Shown: positions 1-8,960, numbered from the stretch's first letter. The stretch is DNA of 64,000 nucleotides from Bacillus mesophilus (GCF_011008845.1 NZ_JAAIWM010000002.1:1-64000), one strand, 5' to 3'. Notes: generated by a model not told the origin, from the sequence alone. Numbers and translations are program-made.

Positions 1-19
1 TTTAATCAATCATATTTTT

Positions 20-352
20 GAGCGGACAATCAATATATCATGTTTCATGAAATAGAGTCAAGATGAACTTTCTTCCAATTCACTGATCATCGATTTTCTT
101 CAGTCACTCTTTAGAGACTCTTTAGAGCAGATAATCAATATAACATGTTTTATAGAAAAAAATCAACAAAAACTTTTCTTCGATTTAATTTATCATTGTT
201 TTCTTAACTCTTTCAAGCGGATAATTAATATATCATGTTTTATAGAATAGATTCAATATGAACTTTCTTCCAATTGATTGATGATCATCTTTCGAGCGGA
301 AGAATAATATATCATGTTGTCTTGGCTTCATTCAATATGAACTTGTTTCCAT
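20..352. repeat. Four imperfect tandem repeats
   Basis: A motif of the form GAGCGGAYAATYAATATATC followed by ATGTTT, and then (in copies 1, 3 and 4) a conserved AATATGAACTTTCTTCC-like block, recurs at about 20, 125, 215 and 294. The period shortens from roughly 105 to 90 to 79 bases. Copy 2 is the most diverged. The block lies downstream of the terminator of the leftward ypb operon. No ORF crosses it. Its function is unknown; it may be a decayed tandem duplication or a set of binding sites. Confidence 0.6.
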
Positions 353-435
353 AGTTTATAAATGAGCACCATTATAATTAGAATCTGAATGGTTATTGTT
401 ATTAACGATACAAGTGTACCAAAAATATTTACAAA

Positions 436-472
436 ACAAAAAACCGAGCACAAACCTTAAGGTTCACACTCG
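436..472 (-). terminator. Terminator after the sulfurtransferase
   Basis: A 12-bp stem (445-456 with 461-472, four G-U pairs) with a four-base loop is followed on the minus strand by a U run. It closes the leftward ypbR to sulfurtransferase transcript. Confidence 0.75.
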
Positions 473-479
473 ATTCATA

Positions 480-1310
480 TTATCTTTTCCCTATAGGATG
501 ATCTTTATAAGTAATCCAATCACTCCAGCTTCCTGCGTATAGCTTTACATCCTTATAACCTGCTTCTTTTAGAGCAAGGATATTAGGACAAGCTGTTACA
601 CCGGAACCACAGTATACGATTATGGATTGATGCTTTGGGATTTCCTCAAATCTTTTTTCATGATCTTTAGAGTCTTTCCAGGTTCCGCCGGAGTTTATAT
701 TATCTTGCCAGAAGTAATTCAGTGCCCCTGGAATATGTCCCGCTATTTTATCAATAGGTTCGACTTCGCCTTTAAACCTAGGTTCCTCTCTAGAATCAAT
801 CAAGGTAAGATGTTGATTATTAAGGCTAGACTTAACATCATCTACACTGACTAATAGTTGGTCCTGGATCGTTGGTCTAAAGTTTCTTTTAGTCATTTTA
901 GGTACTTCAGATGACAGTGGTAGTTGCTGATTCTCCCAGCTTTTAAAGGAGCCATTCATAATGAATACATTCTCGTGTCCTAAATAGTTTAAAAGCCACC
1001 AGCATCTTGAAGCCATTGCCCCGTTTTGATCATCATAAGCAACTACTGTCACCTTTTCATCAATTCCCAGTTGGGACAGCTTATTAGCTAGTTCTTCTAT
1101 ATTAGGTAGGGGGTGACGACCGCCATGTTCTTTCACCGGTCCTGATAAATCCTTCTCTAAGTCTAAGTAAACGGCATTTGGTAAGTGCGATCTATTATAT
1201 GCGTCTATCCCAGCCTGTGGGTTATTCAATTGAAACCTACAGTCAATCAATCTAACATTTTCGTCATTTAGGTGCTGAGCTACCCAATCCATTGATTTTA
1301 AATGCGACAT
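480..1310 (-). CDS. Sulfurtransferase (tandem rhodanese domains)
   Basis: A 276-residue protein with two rhodanese domains, the usual layout of thiosulfate/3-mercaptopyruvate sulfurtransferases. The N-terminal, non-catalytic domain carries the LIDCRF and VYLDLEKDL segments. The C-terminal domain has LIDSREEPRF and the active-site loop YCGSGVTA with the likely persulfide cysteine at residue 234. CGSGVTA is typical of the SseA/TST group, but the exact sulfur donor cannot be read from sequence. It is presumably cytoplasmic, as no signal peptide is visible. Its ATG overlaps the TAA of ypbS (TAATG), so the two are probably translationally coupled in one leftward operon. Confidence 0.88.
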   Translation of the reverse strand: MSHLKSMDWVAQHLNDENVRLIDCRFQLNNPQAGIDAYNRSHLPNAVYLDLEKDLSGPVKEHGGRHPLPNIEELANKLSQLGIDEKVTVVAYDDQNGAMASRCWWLLNYLGHENVFIMNGSFKSWENQQLPLSSEVPKMTKRNFRPTIQDQLLVSVDDVKSSLNNQHLTLIDSREEPRFKGEVEPIDKIAGHIPGALNYFWQDNINSGGTWKDSKDHEKRFEEIPKHQSIIVYCGSGVTACPNILALKEAGYKDVKLYAGSWSDWITYKDHPIGKR

Positions 1311-1576
1311 TAAGAATTGGACCCTTGTTTTGTAACAAATTCTACAACCATGTCTGGCGTAACCAGCTTTCTTTGAGGAACTACGCCCTGCTTAGCTAGA
1401 TTGTTTATTTCAACTGTAACTCGATTAATATGATCTGTCGTAAAATTTGATCCTTGTTTGTATAAACTAATTGCTTCTTCTATATACATCTCACGCAGTT
1501 GATCTAATTGTAAGAACTCCTTTAAAATCTCATGTTGCTTTGTTGAATGCTTTGTAATGGCATGATGCACACTCAT
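1310..1576 (-). CDS. ypbS: YpbS family protein (DUF2533)
   Basis: A small protein of 88 residues starting MSVHHAITKHS. An upstream in-frame start at 1645 exists, but AAAGGGG sits 6 bases before the ATG at 1576, and that start gives the size expected of Bacillus YpbS. It is predicted mostly helical and soluble, with no cysteines or membrane segments. It lies between the four-cysteine gene (14-base gap) and the sulfurtransferase (one-base overlap), next to ypbR, which is the context of ypbS in B. subtilis. The function is unknown. The family assignment is by recall of sequence and synteny. Confidence 0.8.
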   Translation of the reverse strand: MSVHHAITKHSTKQHEILKEFLQLDQLREMYIEEAISLYKQGSNFTTDHINRVTVEINNLAKQGVVPQRKLVTPDMVVEFVTKQGSNS

Positions 1577-1590
1577 GTAAATTCCCCTTT

Positions 1591-1773
1591 CTATAATAAA
1601 CCACGTTTTTCCATTAGCTTCTTGACCCGCTCTTTCGGCGACCAACAGTTAAATTGGAAGTGCGGCTTAGTTTCAAATCCTAACCGAGAGCATTGATATA
1701 ACATTTTACCTTCTCTTTTTTCAATCTGATAATGCATACAGGTTGCACAGGCATGAAAGGATTGTTGTTTGAT
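1591..1773 (-). CDS. Small four-cysteine (zinc-finger-like) protein, apparent ATC start
   Basis: A 60-residue reading frame beginning I/M-KQQSFHACATCMHYQIEK and ending EKRGLL, stopping at TAG 1591-1593. It carries a CxxC near the N terminus (residues 9 and 12) and further cysteines at 28 and 43 (the latter in FNCW), a likely Cys4 metal site. A strong GGGGGAGAG lies 4-5 bases before codon ATC at 1773-1771, and an in-frame TAG lies five codons upstream of that ATC. No ATG, GTG or TTG exists between that stop and the CxxC; the first ATG (residue 13) would remove the CxxC. It sits 20 bases after the ypbR stop and 14 before ypbS, in the same operon. Function unknown. A sequencing error at the start codon is the main alternative to true AUC initiation. 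Confidence 0.75.
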   Translation of the reverse strand: MKQQSFHACATCMHYQIEKREGKMLYQCSRLGFETKPHFQFNCWSPKERVKKLMEKRGLL

Positions 1774-1793
1774 TTTACTCTCCCCCTATCATC

Positions 1794-4700
1794 CTAAATC
1801 ATGTGTGACACTTGGTCTTCAATCCTTCTTAGCTCTTGAACATCCATTTTATCTGACATGACATCAAATAATCCTTCAAAATAGTGATTAACTTCTATAG
1901 TAGCATGTTGCTCCCACTTCCCTGTTTGACTCATAAAGATTTCTAGGTAGTAGGCCGAGAGATCACTAAAATAGCCTTCTAAATAGTCACTAACTGGCTT
2001 TTGCAGAAGCTCTTCTAGTTCATCTCTTAACTTTTTCTTACCATCCTTCTCAAAGAATGACTTTGCATTTTTAAAGGTCGAAAGTGGTTTTGCTAATTGA
2101 CTTTTATCTAAAGTATCAGCAATTGTTTTAAGTTCAGGTATGTCTATTTTATCAGGATTGATAAACGTTAATTCTAAGGATTCATGAATGTGGTTTACCT
2201 TTTGATTTGCTTTTTGATGTACAAATTGTAATTGATTCTTTAGGAAGCCCTCGATTCTCACACTAGTAGCCCTTAGCTCCTGCAATAAATCAAACGCAAC
2301 AAATTCAAGCAATTCATCTAAACAGTCCACTAATGCCTGCTTTATATTTTTATTATCATCTAAAAGAACGGAAGGATGGAAGGATTCATTGTACATACCT
2401 GTAAACCTTTGGAACAAACGTTGTTTTACGTAATAAAGTAATTCTTTTAGTTCCATTTGTATTGCCTTTTTTGCAGAATCGATTTCAATCTGTTCTAGGA
2501 TGGTTAGGATCTCCTGCTGCTCTTTTAATAATATATTCTTTCTTGCCTCTTTCTCATCATTTCCAATCGTGGCCATTTGAATATATTCATTTACAACTTG
2601 ATGCACTCTTATTAGATCTAATTGAGCGGATGTAATCGTAAGCTCTGTTAGTTCATGCTCAATAAAATGCTTAAACTCATCCTCAAACGTTATAATTCCT
2701 GAGTTTGACATCACACTTTGATCTTGAACGGAGTGGCCCTCTTTTTCCTTTAGTGCAAGTAAGCTTGAAACTGGATACAGTCTTGGGTTACGAATACCAT
2801 AAGATAAGAGTTGGGTATTCACATAATTCTTTACAATTTGTAGCTCTTCTTTAGATGAGGCTAAGTCTGCAGCATTAATCATAAAGAACATTTTATCAAG
2901 CTCAAACGCATCCTTAACACGGCCAAGCTGAATTAGAAATTCACGGTCCGCCTTAGAAAACGCATGATTGTAGTAGGTAACAAAAAGGATTGCATCTGCA
3001 TTCTTGATATATTCAAACGCTACTCCTGTATGTCGAGCATTAATGGAATCGGCACCTGGAGTATCAACTAATGTGATTCCTTGCTTGGTAAGCTCACACT
3101 CATAATAGACCTCAATCCATTCAACAAAGCATGATTTTTCTTCATTTGCTACAAAGTCCTTAAATTCTTCTAGATCTACATATTTCAAATTACCTAGATC
3201 ATTCTTTATATTTTGATAACCTTTTAGAACTGCATGTAAAAAGCTATAGTGAGGCTTTTGTCTAGGGTCGATATTCTCTAGCTTTAGTATTACTGGAATT
3301 TGCTCAATAGCTTCTGCAAGAGTTGTAAAGGAATATTGAAAGAATTTCAGAGAAAATGCCAAATCTGTTTCAAGCTGCTTTTCATCCTTCAACTGTACTC
3401 TTACTGTACCATGAGGAAACTCCTCTGTTACAGGCTTTATTTTGTTTATTGTTGCTGTAGTCGGATTCGGTGACACTGGAAGAAGCTTTGTTCCCATTAA
3501 GGCATTTGCAAACGAAGACTTTCCAGCACTAAATGCACCAAACAAAGCAACAGAAAACGATTGATTTGATAAACGTCCCGCTTTTTCTTTAAGCTGTTGG
3601 ACAACTGTTTGAAGACCTTTAATTTGTTGAACAGACTCTGTTACTGTATAGATTTTGGAAACCATTTCTGACGCATTAACTTGCTGTGATTGTATCTCAG
3701 CAGGTACATCTGACGTACTTGGCTCCACTTGCTCCTTTTCAGTATTCTTCTTAAAACTAGTATCTACAGAACCTTTTTTATAAAGTAGAGAACTTAAAAG
3801 GCGTTCTTTTTCTTTTTCAAGACTTTCCTTAGGTCCATTTTCTAATAGGTCTACAAGATAATTTTTAACACGTTGAATTTCCTGTGAGCGTTTCTGTAAT
3901 TTTTGAAGCGCTTCTTTATATTCACTGTAATGTGTTAACTCCTGCTGAAGCTTCTTTACTTTTTCATGTGATTGGGAAGAAAGCTCCTCCACCCAATTCT
4001 CCATAATCTTCATTGCTTCTGCTCTATATTTCCTCTTACACTCGGCTGCCACATCGTTCGTAAAGTTTAAGATAGCATCACCCGTGACTTTTGCACCCTT
4101 TTTCACTAAATTCCGAAGATCTTGACCCTCGATGGGTACTTCCAACTGATAAACATCATTAAGTAATCTCTCGTCCAGTCCATTTTTCTTACAAAATCTA
4201 GTGAGTAAATCCTTTATGTGCCAGTCAATTTGAGCATTGACCTTCTCCATCAAATCTGTATGAAAGGCCTGTAACCGTTCCTCTTTTTCCTTTTCTGTTT
4301 TTTGTTTAGAAAAGATTAGGCCAACTTTAAACTCTGGCTGTTCGCTCTCTAAAAACAGTTTTGCCAATTCTCTTGTTTGGAAAGGCATGATATAAGCGTT
4401 GTCTAGTAGCTTATTTATATTTTGCTGAAATTCTGTCTTCGCTTCTTCAGCTTCCATACCTAAAGCATGTATATCATTTTCGATTTCTTCTATCTTAGTA
4501 GAGATGTTCTTTCTTTCTACGCTTGTTAATGTTGAAAGCTTTTCTTCCCATTTAAGCGCTACTTCACTGTCTTGATCCTCTAGCCAATCTATATGGTCCA
4601 TAACAAGGTTTTTAGCAGAATCTGCAATTCCTTTTACGAACGATTGATGTCTAGATTCCCAAACAGATGACAGAAGATCCTTAACCTCTTGTAACTGGTT

Positions 4701-5453
4701 AATCGGTAGATCTTTATCTCTTAAACTAGTATAGAAAATGCCGTTTGGATAGACACCCCAATCATGAAAGGCCTGTAATACCCCTTCTTTAAAATCGCTG
4801 AAAGGAAGTTCACTTTCCTGATGTTTATCAACCTGGTTAATGATTAAATACAAAGGCTTGTTCATCTCTTGTAGCTTTTTCGTAAAATGAAAGCTTACTT
4901 CTGATTGAACATGATTATAGTCCATCATATAAAAGATTAGATCTGCTAAATGAAGCGCTGACTCTGTTGAAATACGGTGTGCATCATCTACTGAATCAAT
5001 TCCTGGTGTATCCAAAATGGTTACATCATCAGGAATAAATGAAGACTTTGTTCCGATTTCTACCCATTCTACCGCTTCACCGTCCATACAATACCCTTTA
5101 ATCTCATCGATATCGTAAGGAGCTGGAAATTCAACTACTTCCCCATTAAACAAATAAATTCTTGCTATCTCTTCTCCAGACCGAACCTTTACTAAGTTCG
5201 CACTCGTTGGAATAGGACTAGCTGGAAGTATTTCATGACCTGCTATTTCATTGATCATGCTTGATTTCCCTGCTGAAAAGTGTCCACAAAAGCCAATGCT
5301 ATATTCACGGTCTGAAGCCTTTTTAACTAATTGCTTCATTTTCTTTGAAAGTTCATTATTTCCTGCTTTTTCAAGCTCTAAGTATAGCCCTGTAAGGTTT
5401 GTAAGTAAGTCTTCCTGCGTTTTTATTTGAACAGATTCTAGCTTTTGAGTCAT
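1794..5453 (-). CDS. ypbR: Dynamin-like membrane-remodelling GTPase DynA (YpbR)
   Basis: About 1,219 residues, close to the 1,193 of B. subtilis DynA. It has two dynamin GTPase modules in tandem. The first has P-loop GHFSAGKSS near residue 60, DTPGIDS and NQVDK. The second has GAFSAGKSS near residue 640, DTPGADS and a less canonical NAADL. Long helical segments follow each GTPase domain. Bacterial DynA tethers and fuses membranes and helps membranes withstand pore-forming agents and phage; that role is inferred from homology. An ATG at 5486 lacks a ribosome binding site, whereas AAAAAGGGG lies 12 bases before the ATG at 5453, so the latter is preferred. It heads the operon with the Cys4 protein, ypbS and the sulfurtransferase. 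Confidence 0.93.
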   Translation of the reverse strand: MTQKLESVQIKTQEDLLTNLTGLYLELEKAGNNELSKKMKQLVKKASDREYSIGFCGHFSAGKSSMINEIAGHEILPASPIPTSANLVKVRSGEEIARIYLFNGEVVEFPAPYDIDEIKGYCMDGEAVEWVEIGTKSSFIPDDVTILDTPGIDSVDDAHRISTESALHLADLIFYMMDYNHVQSEVSFHFTKKLQEMNKPLYLIINQVDKHQESELPFSDFKEGVLQAFHDWGVYPNGIFYTSLRDKDLPINQLQEVKDLLSSVWESRHQSFVKGIADSAKNLVMDHIDWLEDQDSEVALKWEEKLSTLTSVERKNISTKIEEIENDIHALGMEAEEAKTEFQQNINKLLDNAYIMPFQTRELAKLFLESEQPEFKVGLIFSKQKTEKEKEERLQAFHTDLMEKVNAQIDWHIKDLLTRFCKKNGLDERLLNDVYQLEVPIEGQDLRNLVKKGAKVTGDAILNFTNDVAAECKRKYRAEAMKIMENWVEELSSQSHEKVKKLQQELTHYSEYKEALQKLQKRSQEIQRVKNYLVDLLENGPKESLEKEKERLLSSLLYKKGSVDTSFKKNTEKEQVEPSTSDVPAEIQSQQVNASEMVSKIYTVTESVQQIKGLQTVVQQLKEKAGRLSNQSFSVALFGAFSAGKSSFANALMGTKLLPVSPNPTTATINKIKPVTEEFPHGTVRVQLKDEKQLETDLAFSLKFFQYSFTTLAEAIEQIPVILKLENIDPRQKPHYSFLHAVLKGYQNIKNDLGNLKYVDLEEFKDFVANEEKSCFVEWIEVYYECELTKQGITLVDTPGADSINARHTGVAFEYIKNADAILFVTYYNHAFSKADREFLIQLGRVKDAFELDKMFFMINAADLASSKEELQIVKNYVNTQLLSYGIRNPRLYPVSSLLALKEKEGHSVQDQSVMSNSGIITFEDEFKHFIEHELTELTITSAQLDLIRVHQVVNEYIQMATIGNDEKEARKNILLKEQQEILTILEQIEIDSAKKAIQMELKELLYYVKQRLFQRFTGMYNESFHPSVLLDDNKNIKQALVDCLDELLEFVAFDLLQELRATSVRIEGFLKNQLQFVHQKANQKVNHIHESLELTFINPDKIDIPELKTIADTLDKSQLAKPLSTFKNAKSFFEKDGKKKLRDELEELLQKPVSDYLEGYFSDLSAYYLEIFMSQTGKWEQHATIEVNHYFEGLFDVMSDKMDVQELRRIEDQVSHMI

Positions 5454-5541
5454 ACCATATTCAATCCCCTTTTTGCCGATAAACATTTCTAATTATTCAT
5501 TTTACTGTAAATATCTTTATTTTCATATAAGAAAACACGAT

Positions 5542-5570
5542 AAAAAGGCTAGAAATCTCATCTAGCCCTT
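5542..5570 (-). terminator. Terminator after bpsB
   Basis: GGCTAGA pairs with TCTAGCC over an 8-base loop, followed by U5 on the minus strand. It lies 14 bases past the bpsB stop. Confidence 0.75.
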
Positions 5571-5583
5571 TATGGTTCCTATA

Positions 5584-6141
5584 TTATTTTAATCGGATTG
5601 GAGAAAAGCGTGAAACCTTTTCAAATTTTTCATCATAGTTGGTAGCTGATAACAATGCTTTTTCTTCCAAAGGTATACGGATAGAGAGGATCCACAAGTT
5701 TAAAGCAGTAAATAATATCGCTGTCCAATATGCCTCAAACAAGATGGGAATCAGGATAATTTCTATACCCACGATGAGATAATTAGGATGCCTTATAAAT
5801 TTATAGGGTCCTTTCTTGACGATTTCAGCATTAGGTAAGACTATGATTTTCGTATTCCAGTACTTACCGAGTGATGTTAATGCCCATACTCTTAATAACT
5901 GCGTTAAGCAAAATAAACTAAGTAACGCGGGCCAAACTGGAGAGATTTCTTTATCTAACCAGGTTACCTCAAAAAGTACTCCCATGAAAAATGCTGAATG
6001 CATAAGGACCATTAATGGATAATGTTCTTGCCCAAATTCGATGGCACCTTTTGATTTCATCCACTGTTCATTTTTTTTAGCAATTAATAATTCCGCTAGC
6101 CTTTGTAGCACAATAAAGACTAAAAATAGGTAAAAAACCAT
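5584..6141 (-). CDS. ypbQ: Alkylpyrone O-methyltransferase BpsB-like (YpbQ, ICMT family)
   Basis: A 185-residue membrane protein with about four or five hydrophobic segments. Its C-terminal half has the isoprenylcysteine carboxyl methyltransferase (ICMT) signature: KKGPYKFIRHPNY followed by a hydrophobic span and PLEEKAL. In B. subtilis the equivalent gene (bpsB/ypbQ) O-methylates triketide pyrones made by the neighbouring type III polyketide synthase. Here the ATG abuts the TAG of that synthase gene with no gap, so the pair is co-transcribed and coupled. Activity is inferred from family and pairing. Confidence 0.88.
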   Translation of the reverse strand: MVFYLFLVFIVLQRLAELLIAKKNEQWMKSKGAIEFGQEHYPLMVLMHSAFFMGVLFEVTWLDKEISPVWPALLSLFCLTQLLRVWALTSLGKYWNTKIIVLPNAEIVKKGPYKFIRHPNYLIVGIEIILIPILFEAYWTAILFTALNLWILSIRIPLEEKALLSATNYDEKFEKVSRFSPIRLK

Positions 6142-7224
6142 CTAAATTCCCCACTTCACTAGTAATAGCTCTGAGCTAAACCCTGGTCCCAGGGCAGCTA
6201 TTAATCCATAATCACCGGCAGAAAGATCTTGTTGCATGAATTCATTTAGCACATAATAGACCGTTGCTGACGACATATTACCGTGCTGCTGTAGTACTTT
6301 TTGAGAAAGTCTCGTATGTTCCTTGTTGAAGCCTAGTGCATCCTCATATGCTTGGATGACTTTCTTTCCACCAGGATGTGCAATAAAGTGGTTGATATCA
6401 GATAGCTTTAATCCATGCTTCTGTAAAAGTTCTTCTACATTCGGTTTTAACCACTCTGTGACAATAGTTGGAATATCTTTTGAAAAGATGACATACAGAC
6501 CTTCATTTTTCACATCCCATCCCATAACATCCTCAGAATCAGGCATTAGCGTTGACTGAGTATCCAAGATGTAAGGAATAGTGGTCTTCGTTTTTGCTTC
6601 AGCTTGATTCCCTGAAAGAAGTACTGCAGCTACTCCATCCGCAAAAAGAGATGTACCAATTAAATTACTTTTTGATCGGTCATTTCGTTGAAAAGTAAGA
6701 CCACATAACTCCACTGCCACTACAAGTACCTTTGCTTCTGGATATGCTAGACAATAATCATAGGCTCTGGATAATCCAGAAGCTCCCCCCGCACACCCAA
6801 GACCCCAAATAGGAATTCTTTTTGTATGAGGGGAAAAAGGTAAATGGTTCATAATCTTAGCATCTATACTTGGGGTAGATAAACCTGTTGTCGAGATAAA
6901 AAAGATGGCATCAATTTCACGATAATCTACATCCTCGTGTAAAAAACTTTTATTGGTAAGACAGTTTTCAATGGCTTCAATGCTATAATCGACCGCGTGC
7001 TCTATGTATGCATTATTTCGCTCCTCAAAGGTATGGTCTTTTTTAAACCACTCTAAATCCTTAGCGAAATTACGCTTTTCAATTTGTCCATTTTCAAACA
7101 CTGTCAAAAGCCTAGAAATATCCTTAAACGATTCTTGAAAGAGTTCACGGGCAAATTCCACAGTCGTTCCTTGCGTTAATGAATGAGGCGGTACACAAAC
7201 ACCAACGGAGGTGATCTTAGGCAT
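6142..7224 (-). CDS. bcsA: Type III polyketide synthase BpsA (chalcone-synthase family)
   Basis: 360 residues with the thiolase fold of type III polyketide synthases. The catalytic cysteine is C144 in WGLGCAGGASG. The histidine lies in FIAHPGGKKV, which is conserved in bacterial members, and the asparagine in HGNMSSATV, completing the Cys-His-Asn triad. The C-terminal loop GPGFSSELLLV is typical. In B. subtilis BpsA condenses long-chain acyl-CoA with malonyl-CoA to alkylpyrones, which BpsB methylates. AGAAGGAGA sits 6 bases before the ATG. Confidence 0.92.
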   Translation of the reverse strand: MPKITSVGVCVPPHSLTQGTTVEFARELFQESFKDISRLLTVFENGQIEKRNFAKDLEWFKKDHTFEERNNAYIEHAVDYSIEAIENCLTNKSFLHEDVDYREIDAIFFISTTGLSTPSIDAKIMNHLPFSPHTKRIPIWGLGCAGGASGLSRAYDYCLAYPEAKVLVVAVELCGLTFQRNDRSKSNLIGTSLFADGVAAVLLSGNQAEAKTKTTIPYILDTQSTLMPDSEDVMGWDVKNEGLYVIFSKDIPTIVTEWLKPNVEELLQKHGLKLSDINHFIAHPGGKKVIQAYEDALGFNKEHTRLSQKVLQQHGNMSSATVYYVLNEFMQQDLSAGDYGLIAALGPGFSSELLLVKWGI

Positions 7225-7341
7225 AAAATGTCTCCTTCTAGATTCTAATTTTTATTATTTTTTCTATAAATTGTTAAAATATGCATATATTTTTCGTATA
7301 ACATTATCGGATATCTAAGTTTATATGTTAAAAAAATGCAT

Positions 7342-7370
7342 AAAAAAAAGCTTCCCGGAACAGGGAAGCT
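7342..7370 (-). terminator. Terminator after the two-P-loop ATPase
   Basis: AGCTTCCC pairs with GGGAAGCT over six bases, followed by a run of eight U on the minus strand. It begins right at the end of the in-frame extension that follows the ATPase stop. Confidence 0.8.
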
Positions 7371-7467
7371 AACGTTTTGGAGAATATTGTTGTTGTTGTG
7401 CAGTTTTATTATAACGCATAAGGTAGTTTGTTACATCTCGTAAATTTTGGAAAGTACTCTGTTTGTA
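7369..7467 (-). other. In-frame open extension after the ATPase stop codon
   Basis: Directly after the ATPase TAA the same frame stays open for 32 codons (YKQSTFQNLRDV... to ...QQYSPKR) and stops at TAG inside the base of the terminator. There is no ATG, GTG or TTG until ATG at its 17th codon. The composition looks protein-like (NLRDVTNYLMRYN), but without a start it is either stop readthrough, a remnant of a longer C terminus, or chance. Confidence 0.35.
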
Positions 7468-8571
7468 TTATGTTGTTTCCTCAATAGCAGCTAAATACAG
7501 GATTTCTTGAAGTACTTCCTCTCTCTTTTTGTTAACCTTTTCAAAGTCCATTGATTGCTTATAATAATCCTCTAATCGGTCGTGAAGTCGCTTCGCCTCA
7601 CTTAGAAAATTAGTTGCTAATGTCATTTTTGTTTGGTACGCCATATTAAGCTCGCCGATCTCTTTTTTATGCGTTTCTTCGATACTTGTATCCATACAAA
7701 GACGGAACATATCTACAACAATATCGTTTAAACGAAAAGGATCCACAACATGAGGGGCTGTTCCATCGACAATCGCAACACTTAGTGTTGGAATAATAAC
7801 CATATCGATACTGTTCGGATCAAACGCGCATGGGTAATATTCTACAGACAGACCCTCAGCTTCTGCGTGGCGTCCAATTTTCTTCATTAGAGTAGACTTA
7901 CCACTACCAGGTCTTCCTTTAATAATATATCTTTTCGATAAATCTTCTGTAATATTGTCAATAAAATTAACAGCTCCATTTGGTGTTGCTGCCCCGAAAA
8001 AGCGCTTTGTCACCTTAGGATTTTTATCCTTCTCAAAAGGTGGAGTGAATATAGATCGCATCAAGTCTTCTGTTATAACATTTGCTTTGTCAAAATCCAT
8101 GGAACTCAAATAAATATCTTCTTTGTTTAGGTGAATTTCCTTTGCTTCCTTCATCGTTTGATAGGCAGCCTTAAAATTAGTGCTGATATCATTGGTAAGA
8201 GAAATAATGGTACTTTTAAATTTCGCCAAGTAAGCATCGTTTCGGTATGCCCCTAGGTCAATCATTGTCTCTACCACACCAGGATATTTAGGTTCAATAA
8301 TATGAGGTGCTGTACCATCAAATATCCCTACTTTAATTTTAGGAATTATAATTCCGTCTATCGACTTATTATCACTAGAGCAATGTAAATACTCTAAATC
8401 TAAGCCTTTATCCATTAGAATTAACCCAATTTTTCTCATAAAGGAAGATTTACCGGTACCAGGTCCCCCCTTAAGTATATAGACTCTATCAAGATCACTT
8501 GTAGCTTGATCATATAAGGAATAAAATCCTTGACTTGAATTTGATCCAGCATAAAAATTCTTAATTCCCAT
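7468..8571 (-). CDS. Two-P-loop ATPase (PRK06851-like)
   Basis: About 367 residues from MGIKNFYAGS. The protein is an internal duplication. Each half has a Walker A (GGPGTGKSS near residue 36, GRPGSGKST near 220) followed by a YLHCSSD/YYPCAFD segment, an IDG/IDM patch and a VDGTAPHV-like motif (FDGTAPHIIEP, VDGTAPHVVDP). This repeated architecture matches an uncharacterised ATPase family common in Firmicutes. The ATG at 8571 is chosen because AAGGAG lies 9 bases before it; the ATG at 8592 would place that site inside the gene. It appears monocistronic, and its substrate is unknown. Confidence 0.8.
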   Translation of the reverse strand: MGIKNFYAGSNSSQGFYSLYDQATSDLDRVYILKGGPGTGKSSFMRKIGLILMDKGLDLEYLHCSSDNKSIDGIIIPKIKVGIFDGTAPHIIEPKYPGVVETMIDLGAYRNDAYLAKFKSTIISLTNDISTNFKAAYQTMKEAKEIHLNKEDIYLSSMDFDKANVITEDLMRSIFTPPFEKDKNPKVTKRFFGAATPNGAVNFIDNITEDLSKRYIIKGRPGSGKSTLMKKIGRHAEAEGLSVEYYPCAFDPNSIDMVIIPTLSVAIVDGTAPHVVDPFRLNDIVVDMFRLCMDTSIEETHKKEIGELNMAYQTKMTLATNFLSEAKRLHDRLEDYYKQSMDFEKVNKKREEVLQEILYLAAIEETT

Positions 8572-8728
8572 TAACACCATCTCCTTCGTCATACTAGAAG
8601 AAACGCCTACTGTTAGACTATGGGGATTGTAAAGATGTGTGACAGTGAGGAAAGCCTATCGATTAATTACATAAACATTGCCTCTTTATACACAGGACTT
8701 ACGTTCTAGTACATGTTTCTGAAAAAAA

Positions 8729-8960
8729 GGCTGTATTAAAGACCAGTGTTGATTGTAGTGGAAGGACGCGAGTGTAAAGGAACCTCTACTAAAGGCTGCC
8801 ACGTCCTGTGGCAAACGTAGAGGTCAGCACATCCTGTGCAAGCGCGGGAGAGCGGGTCACGGGAGACCCCACAGGCGCACCTTTCGCCGAGGAGGCTCAC
8901 GGACTCGCCCGCGGAAAGCGAGTGTCCTGTAACGAAAATCAACAACAGGTTAGCACAGCC
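8729..8960. repeat. GC-rich interspersed repeat, copy 1 (with hairpin insert)
   Basis: Terminal GGCTGT/ACAGCC inverted ends enclose a GC-rich core shared nearly base for base with 52147-52330 (GAGAGCGGGTCACGGGAGAC to CGAGTGTCCTGTAACGAAAA). After ACGCGAG this copy carries about 70 extra bases containing nested hairpins: CCTCTAC with GTAGAGG enclosing TGCCAC/GTGGCA, then GCAC/GTGC. Overlapping ORFs on both strands here are artefacts of GC-rich symmetry. The region 8593-8728 before it shows nothing else. Confidence 0.85.

Noticed and set aside
20..352. Considered as a CRISPR array
   Set aside because: The repeats are imperfect, the spacing is irregular, the units are AT-rich and no cas gene is present.
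8729..8960. Possible CRISPR-like or Rho-type structure from the nested hairpins
   Set aside because: There are no regularly spaced direct repeats; the copies are dispersed single elements.
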